From Climacteris rufus (lineage: Eukaryota > Chordata > Aves > Passeriformes > Climacteridae): a stretch of DNA of 64,000 bases. The DNA is taken from the NCBI GenBank assembly GCA_013398175.1, contig VZRZ01003056.1, positions 118,588 to 182,587 on the forward strand. The letters are read 5' to 3'. The notes under the pieces are model-generated. The model had not been told where the DNA came from. It searched no databases and was given only the letters and a program-made list of their open reading frames with translations. This document shows positions 49,365 to 62,000 of this stretch, in pieces; the stretch's first letter is position 1; every line of letters starts with the position of its first letter. Position numbers and translations under genes: made by a program.

Positions 49365-49745
49365 AACAGAGAGCGGCTGGGAGAGCTGCGGCTTCAGCCT
49401 GGAGAAGGTTGTGCGGAGACCTCGTAACAACCTGCCGGGATCTGAAGGGCTACAGGGAAGCTGCAGAGGGATTATTCATCAGGAACCGCAGTGATAGAAC
49501 AAGGAGTAATGGGAACAGATTGAAAAGGGGAAAATCAGGTTAGACATGAGAAAGAAATTCTTCACTAGGAAGGTGGTGAGACACTAGAACAGGTTGCCCA
49601 GGGAAGTTGTGGACACCCCAACTCTGTGTGTTCAAAGCCAGGTTGGATAAAACCTTGAGCACCCCGGTCTGGCGGGAGGTGTCCCTTGGAACTGGATGAT
49701 CCTTAAGGTCCCTTCCAACCCCTTAACATCCTATGATCCTGTGAA
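49365..49745 (+). mobile_element. CR1 LINE 3' fragment abutting the NUDT5/CDC123 promoter
   Basis: Runs from 'ggctgggagagctgcggctt' and 'cagcctggagaagg' through 'gaaattcttcactaggaagg' and 'gaacaggttgcccagggaag' to 'ggaactggatgatccttaag', ending in 'catcctatgatcctgtga'. It is in sense orientation, 5'-truncated, with a tail. Its 3' end lies only ~50 bp from the start of the GC-rich island. Confidence 0.9.
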
Positions 49746-49799
49746 ACAGCTCCATGCAGGGAACAGACAGGCACAGGGAGAAGAGGAGAGCCTAGAACA

Positions 49800-50000
49800 A
49801 TACCACGTTCCTCAGCTATTCCGCGCCTGGGGCAGAGCAGAGGGGACGCACCGGAGGCAGCGGCAGCGCTGAGGCGGAGGCGGGGCCGCGCTGTGTGCGC
49901 CGGCGATGGCGCCGGGCGGCGCCCGGAGCTGCGCGGGAGGTTCCGGGCGGAGCGGGAGCTTCCGGGAGCGGCGGGGCTGAGGCGGAGGAAGAGGAGGAGG
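49800..50000. promoter_or_regulatory. Bidirectional CpG-island promoter of NUDT5 (minus) and CDC123 (plus)
   Basis: GC- and CpG-rich DNA between the divergent genes. Visible candidate sites are a GC box (gaggcggggcc, ~49878-49887), a YY1-like CGATGGCGCC at 49904, and an ETS/GABP-type CTTCCGG at 49959-49965. There is no TATA box. These elements are typical of TATA-less housekeeping promoters. TSS positions cannot be read from the sequence. The human pair is also head to head. Confidence 0.7.
49906..49980 (+). promoter_or_regulatory. Candidate upstream ORF in the CDC123 leader, 24 codons
   Basis: ATG at 49906 in strong context (G at -3, G at +4), open for 24 codons (starts MAPGGARSC) and stopping with TGA at 49978-49980, 20 bases before the CDC123 ATG. 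It counts only if transcription starts upstream of 49906. Confidence 0.4.
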
Positions 50001-53000
50001 ATGAAGAAGGAGCAGGTGGCGCATTGCCAGTTCTCCGTGTGGTACCCGCTCTTCAAGGCCGTCACCATCCGCAGGTGAGGCCGGCGAGGGGCGCTGGGAG
50101 AGGCGGTGTGGGGTGAGGCTGGCGAGCGGTGTGCGGCTGGCTGGGAGCGGGGGGGAGGCGAGGGGCGCGGTCCCGCCCCTCCGCTCGGCCCTGGTGAGGC
50201 TCGCCCGGAGCGCTGCGTCCAGTGCGGGGCTCCTCAGAGCGGGAGAGACGCGGAGCTCCGGGAGCGGGTCCAGTGCGGTGCTCCGAGGATGATTAAGGGA
50301 CTGGAAAAGCTGAGGGAACCGGGCCCGTTCAGCCTCGGCAGTCACAGAATGGTTTGAGTCGGAAGGGACCTTAAAGATCGCCCAGTTCCAACCCCGCCGT
50401 GGGCAGGGACACTTCCAGTATCTCAGGTGGCTCCAAGCCCCATCCCGCCTGGCCTTGCACACTTCCAGGAATGGGGCAGCTTCTCTGAGCAACCTGTGCC
50501 AGTGCCTCACCGCCGTCAGAGGAAAGAACTTATTCTAATATCTGTCTAAACCGACTCTCTCTCAATTTGAACTCATTCCCCCTTGCTCTTGCACTACAAG
50601 CTCTTGTAAATAGTCATGCCCCATCTTTTGTGTCAATTCCCTTCAGGTACTGTGAGGAAGAAGAGATGACTGCGAGGGGACCTCATTAATGCAGATAAAT
50701 ATCTGAAGAGGGGGTGCCAACAGGATGGGTCCAGGCTCTTCTCAGTGGTGCCCAGCAATAGGACAAGAGGCAATGGGCAGAAACTGATGCCCAGAAAGTT
50801 CCACCTGAACATGCGGAAGAACTTCTTTGCTGTGCAGTGACTGAGCACTGGAACAGCTTGTTCAGAGAGGCTGAGGAGTCTCCCTCACTGGAGATATTCC
50901 AGAACTGTGTGGACACAATCCTGTGCCCTGTGCCCTGGGATGGCCCTGCTGGAGCAGGGGGGTTGCACCAGATGAGCCCCTGTGGTCCCTTCTAACCTGA
51001 CTCCTTCTGGGATTGTGTAGGGCTGCACTGGGCTGGGAATGGGCTTGTGTTGGGACAGAGTTGGGTGAGAAAGAGGGGACCTGTGTAGGGCAGAGCTGGG
51101 ATGGACTTGGGGGAGGCTTGCTCAAGCCATCATCTGGAGTCCTAGGAGCAGGGTCTCATCCCTAAACCCTGAGGGCTTGTTTTGGGAAGCCCTGGTGCAG
51201 GCCAGGTACCCCTGTGCTCCCTGCTCTCCTGGTGGGGCTCTGCACTGAGCACCAGCTGATACCCACACTATTCCTACCATCCACATCCTACCACCCACAC
51301 TGCTGCTCCTGCTTGCTACTTAGAGAAGTTGGGGCTAAATAGATCCAAACCAAGTGGTTGATTTAGTGTTTCTGTGTATTTCTGGAAGGCACAGGAAATT
51401 CTGCAGTTTCTGAGGTGCTGCTGCAAGTCATGAAAGAGTTATAAAAACTACCAGTAACTCGGGAAAGTCAAGCTCGAGGTAGTTGCTCTGTTGGATCAAA
51501 AAGTGCTGACATCAGGCTTTTAGTAATCAAAGCTTTTGATCTTTAATGTTTTTCAGTGTTTAACACGTGCTTATTTTTGATAAGTTTAGCGAAAGTCCTG
51601 CATTTTTGGAACATTAGGATGGTATAGGCAAATTTTGGGTTGGATCTTAGAAGGGAAACCTTTAGCTTGAGCAAAATGTCTCCTTCTCACAGGCTGCATG
51701 TGCTTTTGCTTGGTATTTCTCAGAGCTTTGAAGGAGTGGGGCATTTTTGTGTATTTCATCTAAAATTTTTGTCCTATACTTCCTGGAGGGAAAATGGTCA
51801 TTGCTTTTTTGGGTGAGGGATAAGATACATAATGTTAGAGGATAAAACATGGTTGTACTGAAGTATGTGCTGTTAAAAAATCCAAATTCTTTTATTCAAC
51901 TAGTTTTTTATTATAACAAGTAACAATAAGGTATTAAAGAGATTTTCATGTTTTTTCCAGTGTTATACTTCCCCTGCCAGAGAATGTGAAGGAATATTTG
52001 CTGGATGATGGAACACTTGTGGTTTCAGGAAGGTAAAACACGTTTTCTCCCCAGCCTCCAAGTATTAATACCATTTTATATTCACAGCACCGTTTTGTAT
52101 ATACATATTATATTTTGCATAACCATTATAAACCATTTAAGGTTTTAAATTTGACCAGTGTGACTGCAGTAAATCTCATACTCTTATGAGCATGTGAATG
52201 GGCTGACTGTTGTTACTATGACTTGACTTGCTGGTGCCTGAAGCAGATCCTAAAATCCATGGAATACACTTCATTCCAGAGCATTCATTCTAGACTTCTT
52301 TAATTTTTTCAGTTCTTTTTCTTATTCAAGGCTATCCAGAAAATTAGAACTGTTTTTTAAACCATTTTGGGTCAGAAGTAATACTGTCACCTGCTTTTAC
52401 AGAATTGTGCAATTTGTTTATCAGCAGCTGTTTATTTTAATAAGCCTTCAAAAAAACTGAAATGGAGAGCTTGTCTTTACAGCTGTGTTCTACAGTTTCT
52501 GCTGTCTTCAATGGAATAATTGAATGACTGACAATGTGATTGACTTCAATTATATTTTTAAGGTGTTTGCAGTTAAAAATCCCTTTCAGAAACTGTTTTT
52601 TCTCTGAGTTGAACTTCCTTAGCTAGAAGTGAATGGGATCTTGCAGTCAAGGCCAAGATTTCTTCCAGCCTTCAGTGAACCCCTATCTGCCCTCTGGATC
52701 TCAGAAAGTTGATGATAGTTTAATCCCTATGGAAGTGCACTGAGGGACTGCAGAGACTTAGCCTGTCCAGGAGTTGACTTTTGGCAGGAATGTACATTTG
52801 ACCTTGCCCTGTTTGCTACACTACCCACTTTCCACAGGATCTTCTTTTTCTGTGTGCTGACTGTGAGGAGATTTTCTTTTCAGAGCCACAAATTCACGGG
52901 TCAGCGTTTGAAACTCAAGTATTCTGAATTTTTACTTGGAAAAGTAAACTTTATGCTTTACTTGGAGGCAAAGCATAATTTAAATTGAACTTGTTCTAAA

Positions 53001-56000
53001 AAAAAAATAAATTCTGTTTGTGTCAGAGTACAGTAAAGTTGGAAAAGAATCATTATAGGGTGTTAAAAGCTTCAGTTATAGTGTTTTAGAGCAAAAACTG
53101 CTCTGCTGATTTGAAGGAAGCCAAGTGTTCAGGGTAGGACCCAGGCCTAATGCCAGGGTGTTTGGACTTCAGTTTTCAGTACTGGCTTGCTCTGATTTTT
53201 CCCTGCCAGGGTTTGAGGTCTAATCTTCTTATGAAAGCATTTTGAGATCAACAGCTGGAAGTGCTGTGGAAATGTGATGGATATGGTCAAGTCAAGCTCC
53301 AGTGGTTAATGTTTGTTTTCCTGTTAATATTTTGTTTCAGAGAAGATCCACCAAGTCATGCTCAGGAGGGCAGTGATGATGCAGAGGAGATACAGGTCAG
53401 TGTAAAATGCAAATGAATGTCAGGTCTCTTGAGAAAAATATAAAAGTGTAACCTTTTCTGCATAATTTATAGATGAGGAGAGTCCTTCACAGAAATAATA
53501 ATCATGTTCTAGTTGCCATGAAAAACATAGAAAAATCATTATTTTTGCTGTGACATCAGGGAAAGTTGAAAATATTTCTATGCTCTTTCACAGAAGGCTT
53601 TTAAATTTTTATTCCTTGATAATTGCGTTTGTAATAATGAATGGGGAATGCTGAAATTGAGCTTAATGCCATTTCATGCCCTAAAAAATCAGGAGTACAT
53701 TTGGAGTAGTTACTTCAAGAAACAGTGAAAGTTTCTGAGGCCATAATATCTCATAAGCCATTCTAGAAAAAAAGCAGTGAAAAATATTGTAAATACAAGG
53801 TGACAGAAGGTACAACAAGGAGATGAAAATGAAATAGAAGTGAAACCAGTGGGTCATGGGTCTAAGGATGGAGGTGCTGGAGCTGGAGACAAGCTTTGGA
53901 TAGGGAAGACTGAGTTCTGAAATGTGCAAGTCTCTGATATAAATCACAATTAAAATATACATGTATCTTTTTATCCATACTTTAGAGTAGTACTTCTGCT
54001 GAATATACAGTATTTTTCCAGTCTTAATTTACAGCCAAAATGATTGGAGGATGGTGATGTTGTGTGGGGCACTGGTTTGATCTGCATGTTGTAGGAGGCT
54101 GCATGAATTCTGATGTTCTCATAAATCATAAAGGATGGCTCAGGAAAGCAGTAACCTTTGCTTTGTTCTTGTTTTTAACAGTGGTCAGATGATGAGAACA
54201 CTACAACACTTAAGGTAAGCTCCTGTGAAAGCCTCGTGGGGGTTTGTCAGCTGTTTCCTTTCTGCAACCTTGTGATGCAAACCTGTTGCAGCTTAGAGAT
54301 ACCTCCTGTTGTATTGAACATTTTCCAGACCATTTTAGATGGATGGCACTGTAAGTGTCTGTAGCTTCCAAAAAGTTTTGATGGCTTAATTTTATTTAAT
54401 TAAAAATAAAACACTTTTCATCCCCAACAATCACACACTTGTTAGACTGTAGGAAATGAAGTACAGCTCTAAATATAGCTGTCTTTATTTTCACCACTTT
54501 GAGTATCTCCAGACTATTTAATCAGACTGGATGCAGAAGAAACGAAGCCCCTGCAGCTCAATTTTCCCAGCTCTTCTCTTAATGTGCCATTATTTCTTCC
54601 TAAGTACATTTCTTTCTGTCATTTTTTCTTTTCCTGTCTTTGTGGTCTCCTTGCACTGTGCCTGGCATGGAATCAGGATCATAATGGATGCAAACCCGGC
54701 TTTCTTGGTCTTTTTTTTTTACATCTTTTTTTGGAACTTGCTGTTGTCACTGTCAGAGTTAAAATACTCACATTGATACTGTGACTTCAGTCCTTCAGCT
54801 CCCTGATGTTCATCAGGGTGTGGAATTGCTCATGTTGGATTAGGTGCCACATAATCAGAGCCCTGCTTTGAGTGGTGCTGCTGCTAGCACAGAATTTATA
54901 GCCTGGAGTTTGAAACTAGTATGTGCCAAATTTGAGCACACTAATATCTTCAGATCAAATATTTAAGTTTTGATAACCTAGATTCCTTCAATTGTGAGTT
55001 ATTTAAAACAAGGATTTTAGGATCCATCATCATTTGCAAAGCTCATGTTAGTGATGCTAAATAAGTAATATCAGAGTTTTGAACCAGGTTCTGTTATAGT
55101 GTAGAACACAATAAGGAAATACATAATTAAGAGATATTATACCTGTCAAAAGAGCACAGGCCAAATGAGTCTAGTGTATCTGGGTAAGTACAGCTTCCTT
55201 GTGAGGGAAGCAGAGGGGCTGAAATTCTGTTTTTAAAATAACTTGCATTAATATTGATGGTTACAAAGTCAGGCATTCAAAATGAAGGAAATAGTAGAGT
55301 CCAGCTTGTTTATGCAGCTGCAGAACTTTGCTCTTGTGTATTTATTCCCTTGTGTTAAGTCAATGACACATTGGTTACATTTTCCCAAGGAGGCTCAGTG
55401 TGTGCTGGTATGACATATATAGTGGGACTCCTGATTCCTGTCAAAACAAGAGGAGTTTTGGATCAGAATGCAGCGGATGGAGAGTTTTACTTCTTCCAGG
55501 AACAGTTTCTAGAATCGCCTGAAAGTCTAAAAATAAGTAAGAGAAGTGGTTTTTTCAGTTTTCCAAATGTAGTTTCCCATGGAGACAAGGTAATGTAAGA
55601 AGGAAAGGTTCAGAATGTTTGAAGTTCAGTCTAGGTCACTGCACTAAAATGTGAGAAGATTTTTTTAAGTGTTTGCATTTGGGGAAGCTGCAGTAAGGAG
55701 ATGCCAGAATGTATGAGTTTTTTTAATCACTTGTGTGCCTGTGAGGGCTTTGTTGTTTAAGAGGCATCAATTAACTTTAGCCTAGAAGTTACCTTGGAGT
55801 TGAGTTTAAAAATACTCAGGCAGAAACAGTGTTCCTGTATACTTCTTGCTATAAATCCTGTTACATGAAAAATCTCTGATATATGCTTGAAATCCTTTCA
55901 TATTATTTTTAAGGTCAGCAACTTGCTATTTTTCCTACAGCACCACATTCTGAGTGGAGTTTAGACCATTCTGAAGAATTGCCTTTTTTTTTAATCTCCA

Positions 56001-59000
56001 TCTTATGTTTTCAATGTTCTTTTCAAGTCAAGGTTTTCTAGTCCAACCTTTTCAGTCTGTCCTCTAAATATATTGTTAAGGAGCTACATTAAGACCTAAT
56101 TTAAGAAAGTATTACTAACAACATTTTATAAAACTGGAGCTTAAATAGGAGCTGTCACTCAAATTGTCTATGAGATGCTTAATTCTAAAATCACTCTTTA
56201 AAAGTTTAAATATTATTGCATCTCATTTGTGTACAATAATCTACCCTTGGGTATAAAACAACAGGTAAGTATTTAAGGTTTGTTTATTTGACTTGTATTT
56301 TTGCCAGCTGTTGTAGATTTCATGATGAATGTTATGAAGCTTTGGGTTTTCTCCTGAAGTTTGTGGTACTTGCTGGTAATGAGAGTGAGAACTGGGAACA
56401 TTTTCAGTTTCCTCTGATTGAAAGAATGACAGATTTGATTATTAAGTGATTTATTTCCACAAATACATTATGTTTGTGTGGTTTATACTGATTTTGGACA
56501 TGTTTATTTCTTCTGCAGTATGTATTTCTAATGGTATTTAGAAGATGGGTAGGTTCACTATTAAATGTATTGAAATTGGTATTTTTGTTGCTGTTCTTCC
56601 TTCAGGCACCAGAATTTCCCGAGTTCACAGCTAAAGTTCAGGAAGCAATAAGTTCCTTGGGTGGTAGTGTTTTTCCTAAACTCAACTGGAGTGCTCCAAG
56701 GGTAAGAATGCTGACTCCCAAAACTTGTAACAGATGTCATCACAGAGAATCTTTTTGTTTGTTCAATCTGGATGCATTGGAAAGAAGCAGGAACTGGGGG
56801 TTCTGATGAAGAAGTGATAGCCCAGGTGTCAGTGCAGTGGTGGCTTCGAGCTGGATGGGGATGGTGGATGTTTGGGGAGGCTGCTGCAAGGCAGCACTGA
56901 CTTTCTGAAATAAATCCCTGTGTCCTGGTCACAGATGGTTGTGTAGTGGTCAGGCTCTTCTTCCTTAGGATGCTAGCTGAAAACTTTGCCTGGGATAAAG
57001 ATGATAAGCCTCATAATTTTACAAAAAGCAATTAGCTATTAGTTATTTTTAGGTACTCTTAACTATACCTTAAGGATGGGTACACCCAAATGTTGTTGTG
57101 TTGTTTTCTCAAGAGACACTGTGTTCAATCAAGCATTCCAAAAAAGTTTCTGGAAGCTGTAAGGCAAAAACTTAGTTTTGCAAATGGATTTGCTCTGGTT
57201 TCATCAGAGTATTCATAAGAAAAACAGTAACTATTGTGTCTCTTTTAACAGCTAATGAAATTTTCCTCAAAATAAAAAAAAAAATTCTGTGTATTTCAAA
57301 TGTTGTGTAATATCTAGATAGACCTGCAGCTTGCACTCCTTCCTGCTAGTGAAGGTGTTATTTCTGGATACTCTCCTTGTTTTTTTAGGATGCCTACTGG
57401 ATAGCCATGAACAGCTCTCTGAAATGTAAAGCTCTCAGTGACATCTTCCTCCTCTTCAAGAGTTCAGACTTCATCACTCGTGACCTCACTCAACCGTAAG
57501 TACATTGCCAGCAGAAAATCTCATTTATAACCAGCCAGGAAAAACCCAAAGCAAACCATTAATTAGCACATGCAATTAGTGTGCTGTGACACTCTGGACT
57601 AAGACCATTTGTACTGAGTTGCTTGCCAGAGCAAGTCATGTTTTATTCTTGTTATTCTTGGGATTTTTTTGCCTTCCCCCCACTCTTGGTGTTTACTTTT
57701 TGCTACCCTCCTTATTGGTGCTGCTTCTTAGGGTAATACAGTGTGATTTTACTGTGTTCTTTTCAAATTTGAAAGCTGTTGAGTTTTGTGTGGTTGCCTG
57801 GAAGATGCCTGAGACTTCTGCTAACATATTTCTAGAGCTCCTTCTGAGCTCAAGTTCTTGTAGCTCTTGGAACAAATACATTCCAGGTGACTAAGGATAG
57901 CAATTGCAGATAAAATTAAAACTATGATGTGCTTGGGGTTTATTTTTATCTGCTCACATGAAGGGAGTACTTAATTGTATAGGAACAGTTTCCTCCTGTA
58001 GTACCTGCATCTGATTGATTTATGTCACTCATTTCTAAAATATAGCATTTTTCTGAGAGAAAATGAAATTACTGGAGTTTGATATTCCTGTTATAATGGT
58101 TGCTTTTTTTTCCCCCAGACAAGCAGAATTTCAAAATAAAGGGCCAATCCATGGCTTGGTATCTGAGAGATTCTTTTCCAGTAATTATTCAATGCTTGTT
58201 TACATTGCTGAATTATTTAGGAGACTCAGATGCAAAGCCCTTGTTCTAGGTGCCTTATAGGGGGCTACCAAACATAATAGCCTTATGTCAAGTGGCTTAT
58301 GACTTGATAAAAAATCTGTTATTTAAAGTGTGAAACCAGTTGCATTAATGCTGTGCAACTGCCTGCTTTTTTATTCCTGCAGCTCTAATGATGACACTCT
58401 TTTCCCCCAGTTTTTTGGTACATTAAAAAAAAAATAGCAGCATCTCATCCTTATCTCTGGCTTGTGGAGTGGTATCAAGGTTCTCAGTCCAGTTCTGATG
58501 TTGGGTTTTACATCATGTCTAACCTGCAACATCCTGAGGTGCTGGGGGAGAGACTGAAGAAGGTGGGGAGAAGATGTTGGAGTGAGAAGACAGATGGAAG
58601 AGTCTGTTGGACTTGGGAACCAGTTGTGAGCATTGAGAATTCATGATTCTGGGACCATAGGGAGTGGAAGGGTTGGAGGAGATGAGAAATCTGTAGTTTA
58701 CATGTCAGAGGTGAGTGAAGACCTCAGACACCACCAGGTAGCCCAGCTCAGCTAAGGTGGTAAATCAGTAAAGCTTGGGACATCATTATGGGAAATCACC
58801 GTGGTCTCAGTGTATCTTGTGTTTTGTGAATCTGTCAGACTTGATTAAAGCATATATTACTGTCCAGTCTCTGCATGGTATTTCTGAATTACAAAGTTAC
58901 TCGTACAAAATGTCCCCAAGCAGTGCAGTGATTATTGCTAAATCAGAACAGTGGTCTTCCTTAATTATGCTATTGATTAGCTGCCAGTTCACTAGTCCTT

Positions 59001-62000
59001 AGCTAGCAGAAATTGAAAATATAGCTGGCATAAGAACCTGAAGTGCTGAACAAATGAAAATTACATACATAATGCATCCAAATCCCTTGGAAGGGCTACT
59101 TGAGGGGAGGATAAATGCAGTATATTTCTACTTTCATTAATACTCAGTATGGCCTAAATGTTTCTTGTCCTGCATAAGTAACAGCTGAAATGCTGAATAC
59201 TCTTTTTTTTTTTGTTGTTGTTTTGTTTCCTGTTCAATTGAATGAACTTACATATCCACTGCATGAGTCATAATATGGTAAACATTTTGCAATGGCAATT
59301 TGTAGATTAGTTTTTTAATTCAGAAATTTAACCCAGTGATGCGGGACTTAAGTCAAACCACTTTTCTTTGACTTTTCCTTTCTCTCCCATTTCCTATCTG
59401 CTTCTATTCATTGTTCAGGGCAGGGAATGCCCTTGCTGAAATTCTCAGCTGTCTGGTGTTCTGGGAGAACTTTAGCCATGTAATACTTCAACACAAAGCC
59501 TTAAAAAATATGGTCTCAGTGCAAATACACTGAGCCTGATTAGATAAGCTTTGACTTCTAAAAGTTTGGATTCTCTCACGATGCTGACACTTCAGTTGAA
59601 AAGTTCAGACTAATGAGTTAACTTTTCCTGCTTGTTAATTTTATATAAATTAACAAAAACTTCAGAGCAATGTCTCATTAATGTGGTTGACGTTGTTTCT
59701 GCTTCAAAGTCAGCATTGTATTTTACTTAGCTGAGCTCACAAAAAATCTTGTGGGTGGTGTGATCCTTAACTTTTCAGGCATTAATGTAGGCTTGCAGAC
59801 ACTTAGTGTTTGTATATGTGATTAAAAAAATACCTTTCTAACTGGGATTTCTGTTAAGTGATTAAAATTCCTCTTTTGAACAGAAATCTCTTTATAGCCC
59901 TGATGATTGTTTTGGTTTAGAACACAGTTTTCTTCCTTGTTGTTAGAATGGGTGGACTATGTTAAAACATGATTGACTGCCAACATTGAGATTGGTAGAA
60001 ATATTAGCAATATTTCTAATGATGTGATAATGCCCTTGAATTGTGACTGCATTTGTGATACCAGATTTAATTCTTCTAATATTGAATCCAAAGGTTTTTC
60101 TGAGATGTGGAGGAATAACAGCCTGTGTTCTCCTAACAGAACATAGGAGGCAGTGTTGGATCATGAAGAATGTGCCTTGGCACTCCAGTATCTTTTTGCA
60201 GGAACAGGAGCTGTTAGTTTAGGCTTTCATATAAGCTCTTTCAAGGTAGGCAGTTCCACACGAGAGGATGTGGAAAATGAGGCCTTTGATGATGATTTTT
60301 TTTTCTTGAGGCTTTACTCTGCCCCATTTTTCCTAGCAATTTACAGTACAAGATCCTCGTTTGAGTGGTGCATGAATTTCCTATTTCTTTTAGTCCTCAA
60401 AGTTCCAGCAAGGTTCAATATTCAAGGAATAAAGATACAGTTCAAAGGCTGTTAGAAGCTTCTCCTTATATATTTTTTTTTTAATTAAGGTTTTAAAAAA
60501 AACATGAGATAATAGCAGGGAAGTATGAGGTACAGAGTACATTTTACAATTCTCATCATATTCATAATAGTTTCTAACTATCCACAGAATAATCTCAGTG
60601 ACTTGCAAATGAGTTCATGTCTTTCTTAGCAGGGTAGGTACTGGAAATCTTGCAAACCTTCTTAAATTGCTTTTCTCAGTGTTGCAAACTGTGTTCTGTG
60701 GTCAAGTATTTGCATTTGGAGTTTGACACAGAGCTGCCAGATGTAGAGAGACCTTGTTCCTGCTGGTCTTGACACCTAAGTGTAACTCTGTGAACAAGCT
60801 GTTGGCCACAACACAGCAAAAGGGTTTGACCCCTTCACCCACAGTATTCAAAATAGCAGTTTTCAGGGGCTTCAGAAAATACAGCCCAGATATGGCTCAG
60901 TTTAGGGTTCCTGAAGTCTTTCTGATTGTTCTTTCAAGTACTGCCAAAGCTTAATAGGATGTGGGTTAAAGACATCCCACTTAGTGTTGTGCCTCTGGTG
61001 ATCAATGTATGAGTTCAGATGGGTCTCAACAATGAATGCTACAATAAGCTGGTAAAAAGTATAAAATTGAAACCACAAGTTGCCCCAGATTTACCCCCCC
61101 AAACAGGGGTAGCCTTTCATAGGTGAAAACTCATGATAATATTTAGAAGGAAAACTAGGTTACAAAAACATGAGTTTATTTTGACTTTCACTGTGTTCTC
61201 CCATCTTTTTCCTCATTTGTACTCAGTCCTCTGGCATTAAGGCTCAAGAAAAATATCCTAACTGTGTCTTGCAGTATTTTTGCCTGTATTCATCATTTTG
61301 TCTGTTTGCTTGACTTGGCAGCAATACCTGCACAGCCTGTGGGGCTTGGGATGATACCCAAGGATTTCTTTTTCTGACTTAGAGGGAAAGAGGAAGCATC
61401 CTTCCCCACATAGCTCTTATCCAAGATATTTGAGGGTCGAGTTAGGGAGTGATTTTGATTGTGTAGAAGGGTGGGGCTTTTAGCTGCTGGGAAAGGCTGT
61501 GTGTTATTGAAATGCAGAGATTGCAGGTACCTGATCTCAGATATGGAGCCTGTGAGAGGTGATAGAGGGCCTTGTGTGCAGGGCCTGTAAAACTCCATGT
61601 GCTGGACTTCAGCTGCCTTTACAAATAGAGTTTGTTATTGGCTTTGTGTGTGGGGGGGGATATTTTCTTCAGCATGATAGGCATATACTCTAGGAAGGGA
61701 GGAATTCTGAGTCTAGCAAAACTGAGAGCTCTCATGGGTTTGTTTCTGTTGCCTTGACAGATCTAAAATTGCGGGGAATCCAAACTGTAGTTGAAGGATG
61801 TTATCTGTTTACCCAGGCTTACAGATATATATATATGTGATGTGTTTGATCACAGTGCTGTTGGAAAGCCTGCCTGTATTGCCCTACTTTTCTGCATGTT
61901 GTGGATATTAAAGTCTGAACTAAAATGTGTGAAATTTATTTCTGCTGGCAGCGTACAGAATGAACTCTTAGGATAGCTCTTCCAACCGAAGGCTGGGCAG

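Noticed and set aside
49812..50510. 232-codon minus-strand ORF over the NUDT5/CDC123 island
   Set aside because: Stop-poor because of GC richness. It runs across CDC123 exon 1 and two CR1 pieces, with low-complexity Pro/Arg/Ser composition.
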